A DNA stretch of 64,000 nt, from positions 53,389,813-53,453,812 of the forward strand of contig CM041298.1 of NCBI GenBank assembly GCA_023052935.1, in the 5' to 3' direction. The stretch is from Piezodorus guildinii. Lineage: Eukaryota > Arthropoda > Insecta > Hemiptera > Pentatomidae. The notes below the pieces were generated by a model. The model had not been told where the DNA came from. It searched no databases and saw nothing but the letters and a program-made list of their open reading frames with translations. Made by a program: the position numbers and the translations under genes. How positions within the stretch are numbered: the first letter of the stretch is position 1; each line of letters begins with the position of its first letter. Shown one piece after another: positions 50,730-63,291 of this stretch.

Positions 50730-53416
50730 CTAAACTAGAAGGTCCCGGGGCCATCTCCTTTTCAGACGCCTCGGAGGGTTGTCAGGAATTGAAGAGGAAG
50801 AAAGGATTGAAAGGAAAGGATTAGGGTGAGAATGGAGTTTGTCATGGAAGGATTGATACCTCGTACGGGCCAAATCAGCAACATATGGGACATTAAGGTC
50901 TTTATGGATGAGTTTGTTGGTGACAAAGTAAGGAGCATTGAGGATTTTACGAAGGATTTTGGACTGAAGGGATTGGATACGAGAAGAATTCGATGGTTTA
51001 GTAGAGCCCCAGAGCTCAACTCCGTAAGTCCATATTGGTCTTATGACAGTCGTATAGATGAGTCTTTTGTAGTTAAGTGGAAGATTAGAACGTTTGTCTA
51101 GTAAGTGTTAAAGTAGTCGAAAACGTCGTGCAGCTTCTTGTCGTTTTAGTCTTGTATGAGGATTCCAAGTGAGGCGTTTGTCAAGGTGCAGTCCTAGATA
51201 TCGGATCTGTTCAACCGGGACAAAAGGAGTGTTATTGAAGGAGACAGTAGGGCAGGTAGTCATAGGTTTACGACGAAGGGTAAATGTAATTTGGTTGGAT
51301 TTGTTGGAATTTATTTTAATTCTCCAGTTCTGACACCATACTTCAAGGTCTCTAAGGTGGGATAGGAGAGTTTGAGAGGCAATAATTGGATCAGTATTAA
51401 CTGATAACACACAAGTGGCATCAGCATAGGTAGAAAGGAAGGTGTTAGGATGGGTTGGGATATCAGCTGTATAAACTGTATAAAGGATGGGTCCTAGGAT
51501 ACTACCTTGAGGAACACCAGCAGACTGACTAAAAATGGACGAAAATGAATTATTATGATTGATTTTGAAGGATCTGCCAGTGAGGTAGGACTGCATAATA
51601 AGGAAGTATGTAGGGGGAAGGAATTGGCGGAGCTTGTGAAGCAATCCCGGGTGCCAGACTCGGTCGAAGGCCTGTTCCACGTCAAGGAAGGCTCCCGTAC
51701 AATACAAGCCACGCTCCAATGTAGACGAGACAACGTCCACCACACGATGACATTGCTGGATAGTGGAGTGGGACGTCCTGAATCCAAACTGATGATCAGG
51801 AATTATGGAATTAGTATCAAGGATGGGGTACAGGCGTTTTAGGATAAGTTTTTCCAATATTTTACCCATGATTGGTAGAAGTGAGATGGGACGGTAAGAA
51901 GATGGATTTTCAGGCGGTTTCTTAGGCTTGGGTATCATTTTGACGATGGATAATTTCCAGGAGGCAGGAAGTAGGTGGAACGAAGTACGGAATTATATAT
52001 GTAAGTGAGATAGAGGATAGCTTTTCGAGGAAGTGCTTTTAAAATATGGGAAGTTATAAGATAATGCCCAGGAGCTTTGCGGGATGGTAAACTCTGAATA
52101 ATGTTAGATATTTCTGACGGATGGAACGCTTTAGGAGGAAGGGCCATTTGGAGTGGGATATCTAGTTCATCTTCTATAAACTTAATGTGACCAGGATTAT
52201 GGACATCTGGATGTGGATTAAAGGTTCGAAAAAGGTGCTCACCGAATATCTGGGCCTTCTCTTCATCAGATCTTGTCCAGACATGGGATTCTGTTAGGAG
52301 TGGATGATTACAGTTTTTGAACTTCAGTAGCTTTTTTGTCGTCATCCATAATGATCTGTCTGTAATAGTAAGTTTTTCTGTGAAGTTGAGTAAGTTTTGA
52401 ATTTTTGCTTTTCTGATTTCTGTTTTCAGTCTGTTAGTCAGTTTATTATAATAAGTTTTGTCTGATATCTAGTCCTATGCCGCTTCGATCTTGCCCTGCG
52501 TTTTTCCCTTAATAAGATTCGAATGTGCTGTGGCAGGGTAGTCTCCTGTGAGTTGGTAGTATTAATGGTCAAAGTGTTGTATGCTACTGCTAATTGAGTC
52601 AGTCAGTTGTTCAACGGCTTTATCGATATCATGTGTAGTCTTAAGTGGGATTTTTAAGTCCAGTTTGGTTTCCAAGTCACTTCTGAATCCGTCCCAGTCT
52701 ACTCGTCCTGTAATCAGAGAGGGAATGGTGGGTTTAGGAACAAGGCTCGAGTGCAAGGAAAGCAGAACTGGGCTATGATCAGATGAAAGGTCATTTAGGG
52801 TTTTGATTGTGGATTGGGAGGAAGATATCTGAGAGGAAACAAATATGTCAAGGATATCTGGACGTTTTTTGAGGGATGTTGGCCAATATGTTGGGCTCAT
52901 AGGAGAAAGGATAGTATAACAATTGGAGTTAGAGACGCGAGAAAGGACATTACCACGGGAGTTGGATGTTCGGCAACCCCATCGTTGCTGTTTAGCGTTA
53001 TAGTCACCTCCAGCAATGAAGCGCGGTCCTAAGGATCGGAAAAGGGTTTCAAGTTGGTTAAAGGAAAGAGAGTTACCAGGAGGACAGTATACAGCTGAGA
53101 GTGTAAGATGGAAAGGACGAGTTGAAATGATTACCGATGTTGATTGTATGGCATCAGTTGGAGTAGAAGGAATAAGAGAATGTGGTAAGGATTTATGGAT
53201 AAGGATGCATGATCCAGCATGGGAAGTGTTGTCGGGATGGTCAGATCTATAAGTGATGTAGTCACGTATGTAAAAATTTGATCGTTGTGTGAAGTGAGTT
53301 TCAGTAAGTAGTGCTATGTCTATGTGGTTGTCATGTAGAAATAAGTCCAGTTCGTCACGATGGTTATGCAGGCCATTAGCATTCCACAAGATAATCGCTA
53401 GGGGCTTTACACTCAT
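50730..53416 (-). pseudogene. Jockey-like ORF2: endonuclease and reverse transcriptase
   Basis: The ATG-led N-terminal part (53416-52562) is an APE-type endonuclease with 'IILWNANGLHNHRDEL', 'ALLTETHFTQ', 'AGGDYNAKQQRWG' and 'SSDHSPVLLSL', covering the catalytic Asn, Glu, Asp/Asn and His positions. Then come stops, a middle part (52345-51935, 'SRKAPGHYLI') and the RT core from 51938 ('SSYRPISLLPIMGKILEKLI', 'AFLDVEQAFDRVWH', 'GVPQGSILGPILY'). The catalytic box is YADA instead of YADD, by a GAC-to-GCC change. An in-frame stop at 51108 cuts off the C-terminal region, which is otherwise intact to 50730. Confidence 0.85.
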
Positions 53417-54986
53417 CGTTCGAGATTAAATGGAACTTGCGAAAGGACTCTGGTGAGAAGGGTGATCAGCGGTTGGATGGTAGCTCTGAGATCAGAGATA
53501 AAGGACTCAAGGATGGAGTATATATTGGAAGGATCTTGATTAGGAAACTGATGTGGATAAGATACCTGGGGTGGATAGTTTATTGGTTCTGGATTATTGG
53601 CTGGGAGCTGAACTCGCCGTGGGGTATGAAGCTGTTCAGTCCGCTGAGATAACAGAGGTTGGGGCTTTGGCTGATTTGGTGGATTATAAGGACGTTAAGG
53701 CATTTTGGTAGGATGCTCAGGAGGGAGTTTCACCCGTAAGGGTAGATTTTGGGAAGGAGTCTGTTGACGGGAAGCTTGTGGTTTAGGGAGGGAGACGGGA
53801 GGTTTGAATTGGGAGGTCGGAGGCGCCTGACTGGTAGTTTGTTGCTTTCTTACAGCGGTGACTTCTGAGAGAGATTTCCTGGCTTCTTCAGTGGGAACTC
53901 TGGATGCAGGTGTGGCAGGCTGCTGTGGAGCGATCATATTAGCAGTTTTGGAATTTCAGGAAAATCACACAAATTATCCAACTCTGGTACCTGAGGACGT
54001 ATCTTCTGATCCATTCTTTTTACAGTTGAATTTTGTGATCTCTGGTGAAGAAGGCTTTTGTAAACGACACAACCCCTATAACTAGCCGGGTGGCCTTCCC
54101 CGCAAAGAACACACTTTGCTGGCTCAGTCTGAGATTTCGGGCAAGTGGCAGAGGCATGAGGTCCGGCACACTTAACACACCTAGCCTGGTGGAAACAGTA
54201 TGATTTAGTGTGTCCAAAGGTTTGGCATTTGGTGCACTGAACAATAGTAGTTTTTTGTCTAGGCTCTTCGAAACGGACGGATGAGTACACCAGCCTTCTC
54301 ACCTGAAATATTTCCGGATTATTACTGGCTGGTTCGAGGTCCACAAAAAATAATGGCAATGGGTATTTTCCTGTGGGGTGTGTCACTGAAGAGATGTTCC
54401 GTGCGTGATGCCCAATTTCTTCCAGACCTCGTTTAATTGCATCAGTGGGAGTGGATGAGTGGAGCCCGCGTAAAACCACTCGATAAGATTTTTCTTGTCT
54501 CAACTGATAACAATGGAAATCATAATTTTTTGAACTCAAATAACTTACCAGTTTTTTGTAATTGTCTTTTGTGGTGGTATTAATTTTGATATCGCTTAGT
54601 CGAGAATAACACTGAAAGTTCGGTTGTCCGATGAGAGCGGCGATTTCATCACCAAACGATATAAAATCAATAATATTGGAAACATAGATAGGAGGTGGCT
54701 CGGGATCAGAAAATCCTTGAGGCTGGTTTGAAATGTTGGCTGAATCGGAATGGTTCGTAATAGAAGACGTTGCGTTTGAAAGTGGTGTGGCGTTTGAAAC
54801 GGAAGGCGCCGGAGATTCAATTTGGTTGGCTGCAGTGGTGCTGCGAGTTTTTGGCGGAGAAGGAATTGATTTTTTCCTATGGCGTTTCTGGCGTCGCGTT
54901 AAATATTGGGAGCCGGATTCGCTAATCTCAGAGAATGGCGTTTCTTCCCCTGATTCGTCATAAGATAGAGTCTTATCTAAATCCAT
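53413..54986 (-). pseudogene. Jockey-like ORF1: gag-like zinc-knuckle protein
   Basis: It starts at the ATG 54986. Domains: a Ser/Pro-rich N-terminus, an RRM-like central region ('KKLVSYLSSKNYDFHCYQLR', 'YRVVLRGLHSSTPTDAI'), then three CCHC knuckles ('CTKCQTFGHTKSYC', 'CVKCAGPHASATC', 'CVLCGEGHPASYRGC'). After residue 350 the frame changes (near 53937), continues as a Pro/Gln-rich tail, meets a stop at about 53697, and ends at 53413 on the ORF2 start. The protein would bind element RNA for RNP assembly. Confidence 0.8.
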
Positions 54987-55020
54987 GATGAATACAATAG
55001 AAAAAATAAATATAAAGTCC

Positions 55021-56170
55021 CCTTATATTGCGAGATAAATAAAAAAAAAAATAAATAAAAAAAAAAAAAAAGTTATATAGACTTATATAAATTACTAATA
55101 ATAGAAAATTAACGTAAATATCTTAAAACTAAACTATTTACAATATATACATATACATAGAAAACGTAAAACAAAACGAACATTTCTGATTGAGTAAAAT
55201 TAAGATAAAGTCCTGGAAAAAGAGAAAAAACACACAAAATATAAAAAAATATTAAAATACAGTCTAACAGGAAGAAAATAAAAGTTTATATGACGAATGT
55301 CTAGGTTACGAAGTCGGAAATGTCAATATTGCCGACCGAGACCTTGTAAACAAAGATGAGGATTAGTAAGTCCCAGCCTAGGCCTTATCTCCAGCCTAGG
55401 ACGGCCACCAGTCTTTTATTGTCTATCGAACTAATTGCCACTCACCTCGTGATATGTGTTCGTTAATGTGTTTATCAATGCAACCACTCACGATTTACTA
55501 AGTTTGAAGCATTTTCAAGCAGTATCACATTGATGAGAAGGAAACTAACATAGAGCAATACGTAAGTAGAACTGTGCCAGTCGCCATTTTAGAAAACACT
55601 AAGGAAGATATAAGTAGCATTCGTGTCTCAAGAGGTAATAGGTGACGAATGGAGTTTAAAGGGTTTAAAGAAATGAAGGAGCGACGGGAGATTTCAGTAA
55701 TATGGTTTTTTGAGGCAATTATTAATTTTGACTATTTTATTGATTATGGTGCAGTTTATTTTCGTTTAATAGTTTTTTTTTTAAAAAAGAATGGTAAAAT
55801 AAAGGGAGTATGGTAATAATGTCTCAGCTCAATTATTTTTGATTAACTTCGACTCAAGAGGTCTTTAAATTAACAAATTAAATAAAGATATGTTTTAAAT
55901 AATTAATAAATTAATTTAACTGTTCTAATAAAGTTAAGTAGAGGTTTATTTCCATAAAAAAGAAAAAAAATTTGATTAACCTGAATAATGAATAACTAAC
56001 CAAAATTGAAAAAAAAAATATATTAACCGTAGAGTTGCCTCCATTTAATTATTCCCTTCTGGCTGGTTCTCAGAAAGTTCCTGAATAATATAACTCGTTC
56101 AACACTAGAAGCTTATTCTTTCATCTCAGTACTAATAAATTATTTGTATTAAATGAAATGGACTAAACCT

Positions 56171-56175
<5 letters not shown>
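55021..56175. other. No gene; possible 5' UTR or promoter of the family A element at its left
   Basis: Poly(A)-rich runs at 55040-55072, then a moderately GC-rich block (55300-55600) without a coherent frame. Whether this belongs to the element cannot be decided, because no second full-length copy is present. Confidence 0.35.

Positions 56176-56231
<56 letters not shown>
56176..56231. repeat. (TA)n microsatellite
   Basis: Pure TA tract. Confidence 0.95.
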
Positions 56232-56232
<1 letters not shown>

Positions 56233-56839
56233 AGTATATTATTATCTTTGAAGCTCATAAGTAACGACAACTAACAGTCTTGGGAAAGATTAACTTCTAG
56301 GTTAAAAATTCAGACCAATTCAGCATTGATCTGTCCAAACAAAAATTTAGTGATTTTTCCAGAAAGATCATTAATTACTCAGCTTTCTACTACATAATTA
56401 TTTTATTATACATCAAATAGTCAAGAATAACGAGTATATTCAGTTGTTTGTTTTAATAATAAAAATTATAGTGATCAGGATCTCGTGGTATTATTAACTA
56501 AGTTCCAACTCAATCTTCCCTGTCGACGTTATGAATAAATTGAACCCTTTTTATTAAGTGATTCACAATATCCGGAACCTGGAATATCCAAAGTATTTTA
56601 ATAACCTGCAAATGTAATTTTCTTTATTTTTATTTCTCATGAGTACAAGAAATTCCCATAAACTCTTAGGAATTCATATTGCATAGCGTTTAAAGCAATT
56701 TGGTACTTCAATAATGAATCGCAACATAGATAAAGTAGTAACATTAATTACAAAGGAATATTATTTAAAAAAGGAGAATTCTTTTTTCTTACCTATAAAT
56801 TTGATAATTAGGAATTCACTTGTACCTAAGACTGCCCTG

Positions 56840-57130
56840 GAGAACACACATTCCACAAAAAATTAAAAAAACTTGACCGACGATACGGTCTTATATCTAG
56901 ATTATTTGATTCTAAATTATCTTCAACTAACAAACTAACTCTTTACTTAATTTTGTTAAAACCGTTCTGGGCATACGGAATAGAACTATAAGGCTCTGCT
57001 AAACTATAAAACATCCAAAGAATACAGTATTTTTAGTAGCAAGAGCTGCGTAAAATAATGGACCGTTCTTTGTTCGTTGTAACATAATGACTAGAACAAA
57101 CCAACAATTTCAGGCACTTTCAACAAATTC
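56840..57130 (+). pseudogene. Jockey-like RT C-terminal relic, strongly decayed
   Basis: Plus-strand fragments 'RRYGLISRLFDSKLSSTNKL', 'LILLKPFWAYGIELYGSAKL' and 'LRKIMDRSLFV' correspond to 'RPIWTYGVELWGSTKP' and 'LRKILNAPYFV' of the Jockey-like copies, with several stops and shifts. The segment 57140-57280 is GC-richer and unassigned. The stretch 56232-56839 shows nothing. Confidence 0.5.
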
Positions 57131-57285
57131 TTTCATTGGCTAAAATCCTGTGCTCTTCGTATAATCAAACAGGCTTGGGAGGAGGCAGGCCTGGTCGACG
57201 TTCTCGCGGTGGGAAGGGATCTTGTCCCAGAAGTCTGAACCCATCATATTCTGAAACCTTGGTAGATATATTCAAGTAGTATGCC

Positions 57286-58115
57286 CGTAGGCAATACTTG
57301 CTTGGATCTTTTCTATACCAAACCCTCAACTCCCAACATCCTCCCTATATCTATAATCTCCTGCAGTTCAAACCCTCAATTCATCCACTAGAAACGAGAT
57401 GCCGTACGTCCAACCTTCATGTCCCTTCCCACATAACAAAAAATATGAATGCTCTTTCCTGGCCCGTTCGACTAGACCCATCAAATATCCGTCATGCTTC
57501 CTCCCTCTCCTCATTCAAATACATTCTCTACCAGTACCTTCTAGCATCCCAAAATGACGCTCCCTGACACTTAAATCATTTTTAATAAAATTGTATTCAT
57601 TATGTATTTTTTTTCTACCAGTATTTATTTATGATTTTTCAACTTTTTTATATTGAAAACTTCTTTTGTTTCAATCTTTACAGTATTTTTTATATTGCCA
57701 TTAGAAGAATTCGTTTCTTATTTTTGTAGTATATTATTTTCATTTATGTTTTAATTAGTTTATTTTTCATTAATTCTTAGCCGATTAAAGATCCTTTATT
57801 ATTGTAACGCTTATGTTATTCTTAGAAGACTAAATAAATATTCATTTATTTCTTTTCTTCTTTTTGTTTTATATTTAAACTCATTTATGTTTCATTTTGT
57901 TCCACATAATTATATTCTGAGGATTGTTTTTATTTAAATTATTTTATTTTATCAGTTTATTTCATTTTGTTTTATGTATATATTTATCCATAATTGTAAA
58001 TATTAGTTAATTATATTCATTTTCCCTGTTGGCCAGACATGTTGTATATTATAAACTGTACAAATCTGTTATTCAGAAGGGACGCAGTCCAAGAATAAAA
58101 ATTACTTTCTATTCT
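57286..58115 (+). pseudogene. CR1/L2-like LINE, second copy of the 3198-3998 family
   Basis: 'LGSFLYQTLNSQHPPYIYNL', 'LQFKPSIHPLETRCRTSNLH' and 'LLASQNDAP' closely parallel the first copy. The 'SFW' block is damaged by a short deletion. The 3' UTR is collinear with 3480-3990 and ends in GGGAC…GTCC then AAGAATAAAAATTA and a TTCTAT-type tail. Confidence 0.65.
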
Positions 58116-59355
58116 ATTTTATTCTCTATACCTACCCATTCTGTGAAGTAATCTCCTACCAAATTATTTCATTATAATCAAGTCCTAACTCATAAACATC
58201 CTCTCGACGAAAGGCTCTCGTGATAAAAATTACTATTATTTATCTAATTATAATAAAATTTCCATTACAAGAGCATCAAATTACAGTTGATAGAAAGCTG
58301 TTTCCTTTAACCTCTGGCCCTGGGAACAAAGAAGAACTATTAATAAGAATTGTGTAGTGCATGTCCTGTGTTCACTGGCCATCTTACAATACCTCCTCCC
58401 CCTCCTTTTACTCCCGATAATCGATTCCTTTTCAAAGCGAGAATCGAGATTACGCCTTATCGACCTGCTACTTTCTTTTATTCCTGACCCGCTTCTTCCT
58501 CCACGACCTCCTTCCTTTATTGCTGTTCTTTATTGGGACAAGCTGAATAGCTAATAATGAATTATTGCCACCCCTCCACCTCCTAGTTCGTTTAATTTAA
58601 AAGAAATGGTTGCGAAGGCGTTCCCTTGACAGGGCTCAACAACACTCCAGCTGAGCAGATAACTTAAACAAATGTCAGTTGGTCTAATATACAAAACCGT
58701 GAACATTAATGTCAGCATACAAAAGTCCTTTAATAAATAACGTATACTTTTTCTTAGAGCTTAAATTATTCAATTGTTAAAAGTTATGAAAGCTCTCTGT
58801 ATTGGTAATTTTATCATTTTTTTTTTTTTATCACCAAACGAATAGTAATTTGGAAAGAAATGTTGAATACTATTTTTTGAAAAATCTACCTTCTTATCAA
58901 GAAAAGAAAAAAAAAATGTCCAGTTATTTAACCCCATTTCGGATAGTGAATGTAAGTATTTTGGAAGGAAGGTCACTAATTTTGTGAGAGCATTGAGTTT
59001 TTTGAGCAATCATCATTTATCTTTCACTTAATACTTATATGTTAATAAATTTTAAAAGTTAGAAAAAATTTATATTGATTAAAAGTTAAAATTATTGATT
59101 TATAATAATAATGATAGGCTTACCGAACCCAAAGGTTCGATGCCAATACTACCTAATGCTGCCTACACAGACTAACCCAATGATCCTCATTGTCCAACAT
59201 TTTACGAAATTCGTTCTTCACGAAGTCAAACAACTTTAAACGCCCATTTGAGCTACCTCGATGTTATAATCTCAATCATACTGACAAGGAACAAGCTCCA
59301 CAATTCCGATTTGTGCAACTTTCTGAATTCCTCAGTGAACTCATCTCTCTTAGGA
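58116..59355. other. No recognised feature
   Basis: AT-rich, with a Pro/Leu-rich frame at 58357-58554 that is an effect of C/T-rich sequence. No supported gene. Confidence 0.45.
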
Positions 59356-59463
59356 CCAAATATTTTACGCAGTAATAATAATAATAATAAAAATGTTTAT
59401 TAATATTATTAACTTTCATTTTTACAATCGTTTTTGTTTGAGCATTAATGTTATTTGCTATCT

Positions 59464-59501
59464 GCAAAAAAAAAAAAAAAAAAAAATAAAAAAAAAAAAA
59501 A

Positions 59502-59576
<75 letters not shown>
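59464..59576. repeat. Poly(A) runs plus (TA)n microsatellite
   Basis: Three A runs separated by single T, followed by about 45 bp of TA. Confidence 0.9.
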
Positions 59577-59577
<1 letters not shown>

Positions 59578-59929
59578 TTATTGATATAATACTTTTTTTT
59601 TTCTATAAATACAAAATAAAAATATTTTTGCTTTGGATTACTCCGTCTGCAGAGTTGCAAATATTATAAATTGAAATAAACAAATGAAGAAATAATAGTA
59701 ATATTATACTTAGATAAGTAAATAATTAAAAAGGAATCATAACACCACATATCAAATAAATAAACGGATCAGTAAATAAAATACCAATGATAAACGTAAA
59801 TTTTAATAAACTATAGGAATTACTTATTTAAATATCGAAAGTAAAATTGTTCAACAAAATGTCTTTCTCTTTCTTTTCTTTTTTTTCCTTCTTAATTATA
59901 ATTAAATTATTGAACTAAAAAAGCTCTAT

Positions 59930-60530
59930 AACGTGACGCTTCTCTTAAAAATTTTACTAGGACAGTCCAGTTAGAGCCGTTTAAAAGATTAATCACTTCA
60001 CTATCTGTTAACGTTGCAATATTTAATTAATTTGATTCTATATGGTCTTACTATAGGACAGATGGCAATTAGGTGCTTAACATTTTCAACTTCTTTTAAA
60101 TTACAAAAGGGCATCGTTGACATATATTAGTTCTAAACGGTTTATAATTTAAATTTAATAATTCTGCGCGGCTTTTTAGTATTAATTTTGCATCATTAAA
60201 TGGCATAGAATATATATAACTCCTGCTTGAATTATAATTTAATTTAGGATATAGACCATGAGCCTTGTTTTGCATTCGATTCCGCATTTAATACTTCTTC
60301 CTTAGTTATATTACTAATAATATTGTCTATATTGGCTTCCCATATTGAGTTGATATTATCATTGTTCACATTCGTATTAATATCATATTTGTCACACAAG
60401 TACTTCCATGATTGAAACCAGTAGAGTTTTTTATTTATTATTTGTTTTGCAACAATTTTCGGTAATCTTGAATTTGGCAGCTTTAAAACTTTCAAAACAT
60501 ACTTTAAATGTAATTTTAATGTGTGCAAGT
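59930..60530 (-). pseudogene. LINE ORF2 C-terminal relic with CxxC…H…C zinc motif
   Basis: The minus-strand frame at 60528-60244 ('KLPNSRLPKIVAKQIINKKL', 'YWFQSWKYLCDKYDI') passes by frameshift to 60287-60096 ('MPFNDAKLILKSRAELLNLN') and then to 'CPFCNLKEVENVKHLIAICP' near 60110-60060. The C-x2-C…H…C block and the 'LK.RAELLNLN.KP' phrase are typical of the C-termini of non-LTR retrotransposon RT proteins. At least two frameshifts, and no RT core. Confidence 0.6.
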
Positions 60531-60779
60531 AAATATTTGAAACATTAAATTCTAAATTGAAAATATAATTTGTTTTACGCAGTACGTTATCACTGTTATA
60601 ACAAAAGAACCGTCGGGATAATAGTTTTATAAATTATAAACTGATGTACTAGATGCGTTAATTAATAGTAGATCACGTCAAGAAATGCGGACCGCTAGTA
60701 CATATACTTTCCTACGCCTCGTATGTCACCATTTCTCTTAACTTCTTTCACATATGCTAATTTTTACTTTCACTTACCT

Positions 60780-62035
60780 ATATTTAAAACAGTCTTAGAG
60801 TATCTCTTGTGGTGATAAGTTCTCATATTGTGTGTCTCTAGTTTAAGTTTTATTTTATCAGTTATCTTGGGCCTACTCCGTAGAAAATCTAAAACATTAT
60901 TAAACGTCAGGTAACCCTGTAGTTTAGTATTATTGTTCTACTTTAGCAATAGGAATATACAACAAATATTAATAACTTTAAAGTATTCATTTCATCAGTG
61001 CTGCCGAGTAATAGGAGTGGGGACAGTGTGTTCATAAAAGTAATCCCAGTAGTCTCGTCGTAAACACGCAGTGTTTATATTATCGTTTCATTCACTTTCG
61101 TTTATTTACCCGCCATTTATTTTTTTTATTCCGCTATGGCAAATTGTAAATATTGCAATAAAAGCGTCGGAAGAGACGATAAAGCAAAAATAGTGTGTAA
61201 TAGTTGTCACAACATTTATCATGCTAAATGTCTTAAAATGGAAGCAATAGACCACGAAAATATTAAAAAATGGATATGCCCCGATTGTGACACAGCTTCA
61301 CAAACATCACCAGTAACTGACCCTAGTTCTATGTTAGAAATACTGAGGGCGCTCACCGTTGAAGTTAGGGAGATGAAGGCACGACTACAAGGAATAGACG
61401 AGTTAAAAAGTATTAAATAAACACTCCAAAAACAAAATGACCTCTCCTTTGAAAATATGGAGAGATTATTAAAAATAGAAAATCTTCTGGAGGAACAAAA
61501 CAAGAAAATGGAAACAATAACTATCGAAAATAACACCCTAAAACAAAAAATAACAGACCTAGAGAGCCGTCTAATTTATGCAGAACAAACCCAATTGTCA
61601 AATACCTTAGAAATAAGAGGTATCCCAGAAAAGCCAGGAGAGACCGTGGTGGGCACGATAATGAGCGTCGGAGCGGGACTGGGCATCCAGCTGACACCGG
61701 CCGATCTGGACCACGCCGCGCGGCTCAGGCCGAAACAGGAAGGAACGCCGGGACCTATAATTGTTCGTTTTGTCCGTCAGACCTTAAGGGACGAGTTGGT
61801 GCAGTTAAGGAGAGTAAAAAGAGATTTCTCTACCCGACACCTAGGCTGGAGAGAAAATGATTCCCATCGAGTTTATGTGAGCGAAGCAATGACACCCGCC
61901 AACCGACACCTCTACTGGTTAGCCAGGCAGAAAAAAGTTGCCGTGAACATAAAGTATGTCTGGTTTAGTGGGGGTAGAGTTAGGTGTCGGAAATCTGATG
62001 GCTTCCCGGTGGTAATAGTAAGTAAACCAACCGAC
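60780..62035 (+). repeat. Tandem duplication, copy 1 (1,256 bp): 5' region plus PHD ORF1
   Basis: This copy and 62036-63291 appear identical throughout. Each contains about 355 bp of 5' region and the ORF1 of a CR1-like element. The join at 62035/62036 fuses the last codons of ORF1 in copy 1 to the 5' region of copy 2. Confidence 0.9.
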
Positions 62036-62071
62036 ATATTTAAAACAGTCTTAGAGTATCTCTTGTGGTGA
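61136..62071 (+). pseudogene. CR1-like ORF1 (PHD finger, coiled coil, FP-like), copy 1
   Basis: ATG at 61136. Residues 4-48 or so form a PHD-type zinc finger ('CKYCNKSVG', 'IVCNSCHNIYHAKCLKM', 'WICPDC'). An in-frame TAA at 61418-61420 interrupts the frame, which resumes without shift into a coiled coil ('ENLLEEQNKKMETITIENN') and an FP/L1-ORF1-like domain ('TLEIRGIPEKPGE', 'PGPIIVRFVRQTLRDEL', 'VYVSEAMTPANRHLYWLARQ'). This is the layout of ORF1 in CR1-type and related insect LINEs. In this copy the C-terminus reads through the duplication join to a stop at 62071. Confidence 0.75.
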
Positions 62072-63291
62072 TAAGTTCTCATATTGTGTGTCTCTAGTTT
62101 AAGTTTTATTTTATCAGTTATCTTGGGCCTACTCCGTAGAAAATCTAAAACATTATTAAACGTCAGGTAACCCTGTAGTTTAGTATTATTGTTCTACTTT
62201 AGCAATAGGAATATACAACAAATATTAATAACTTTAAAGTATTCATTTCATCAGTGCTGCCGAGTAATAGGAGTGGGGACAGTGTGTTCATAAAAGTAAT
62301 CCCAGTAGTCTCGTCGTAAACACGCAGTGTTTATATTATCGTTTCATTCACTTTCGTTTATTTACCCGCCATTTATTTTTTTTATTCCGCTATGGCAAAT
62401 TGTAAATATTGCAATAAAAGCGTCGGAAGAGACGATAAAGCAAAAATAGTGTGTAATAGTTGTCACAACATTTATCATGCTAAATGTCTTAAAATGGAAG
62501 CAATAGACCACGAAAATATTAAAAAATGGATATGCCCCGATTGTGACACAGCTTCACAAACATCACCAGTAACTGACCCTAGTTCTATGTTAGAAATACT
62601 GAGGGCGCTCACCGTTGAAGTTAGGGAGATGAAGGCACGACTACAAGGAATAGACGAGTTAAAAAGTATTAAATAAACACTCCAAAAACAAAATGACCTC
62701 TCCTTTGAAAATATGGAGAGATTATTAAAAATAGAAAATCTTCTGGAGGAACAAAACAAGAAAATGGAAACAATAACTATCGAAAATAACACCCTAAAAC
62801 AAAAAATAACAGACCTAGAGAGCCGTCTAATTTATGCAGAACAAACCCAATTGTCAAATACCTTAGAAATAAGAGGTATCCCAGAAAAGCCAGGAGAGAC
62901 CGTGGTGGGCACGATAATGAGCGTCGGAGCGGGACTGGGCATCCAGCTGACACCGGCCGATCTGGACCACGCCGCGCGGCTCAGGCCGAAACAGGAAGGA
63001 ACGCCGGGACCTATAATTGTTCGTTTTGTCCGTCAGACCTTAAGGGACGAGTTGGTGCAGTTAAGGAGAGTAAAAAGAGATTTCTCTACCCGACACCTAG
63101 GCTGGAGAGAAAATGATTCCCATCGAGTTTATGTGAGCGAAGCAATGACACCCGCCAACCGACACCTCTACTGGTTAGCCAGGCAGAAAAAAGTTGCCGT
63201 GAACATAAAGTATGTCTGGTTTAGTGGGGGTAGAGTTAGGTGTCGGAAATCTGATGGCTTCCCGGTGGTAATAGTAAGTAAACCAACCGAC
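62036..63291 (+). repeat. Tandem duplication, copy 2 (1,256 bp)
   Basis: An exact repeat of 60780-62035. It is followed by the native downstream sequence leading to ORF2. Confidence 0.9.

Larger units (their letters stand above)
50611..55020 (-). mobile_element. Jockey-like non-LTR retrotransposon (family A), near full-length, decayed
   Basis: ORF1 (gag-like, from 54986) and ORF2 (endonuclease-RT, 53416-50730) overlap by ATGA: the ORF1 stop at 53415-53413 shares bases with the ORF2 ATG at 53416. A 3' UTR and A-rich tail end near 50613. Disruptions include one frameshift and one stop in ORF1, and several in ORF2. The 5' limit beyond 54986 is uncertain. Shorter family copies are at 24670, 37210 and 43770. 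Confidence 0.85.

Noticed and set aside
58357..58554. Pro/Leu-rich frame as a gene
   Set aside because: It comes from C/T-rich sequence, with no start context, domain or conservation signal.
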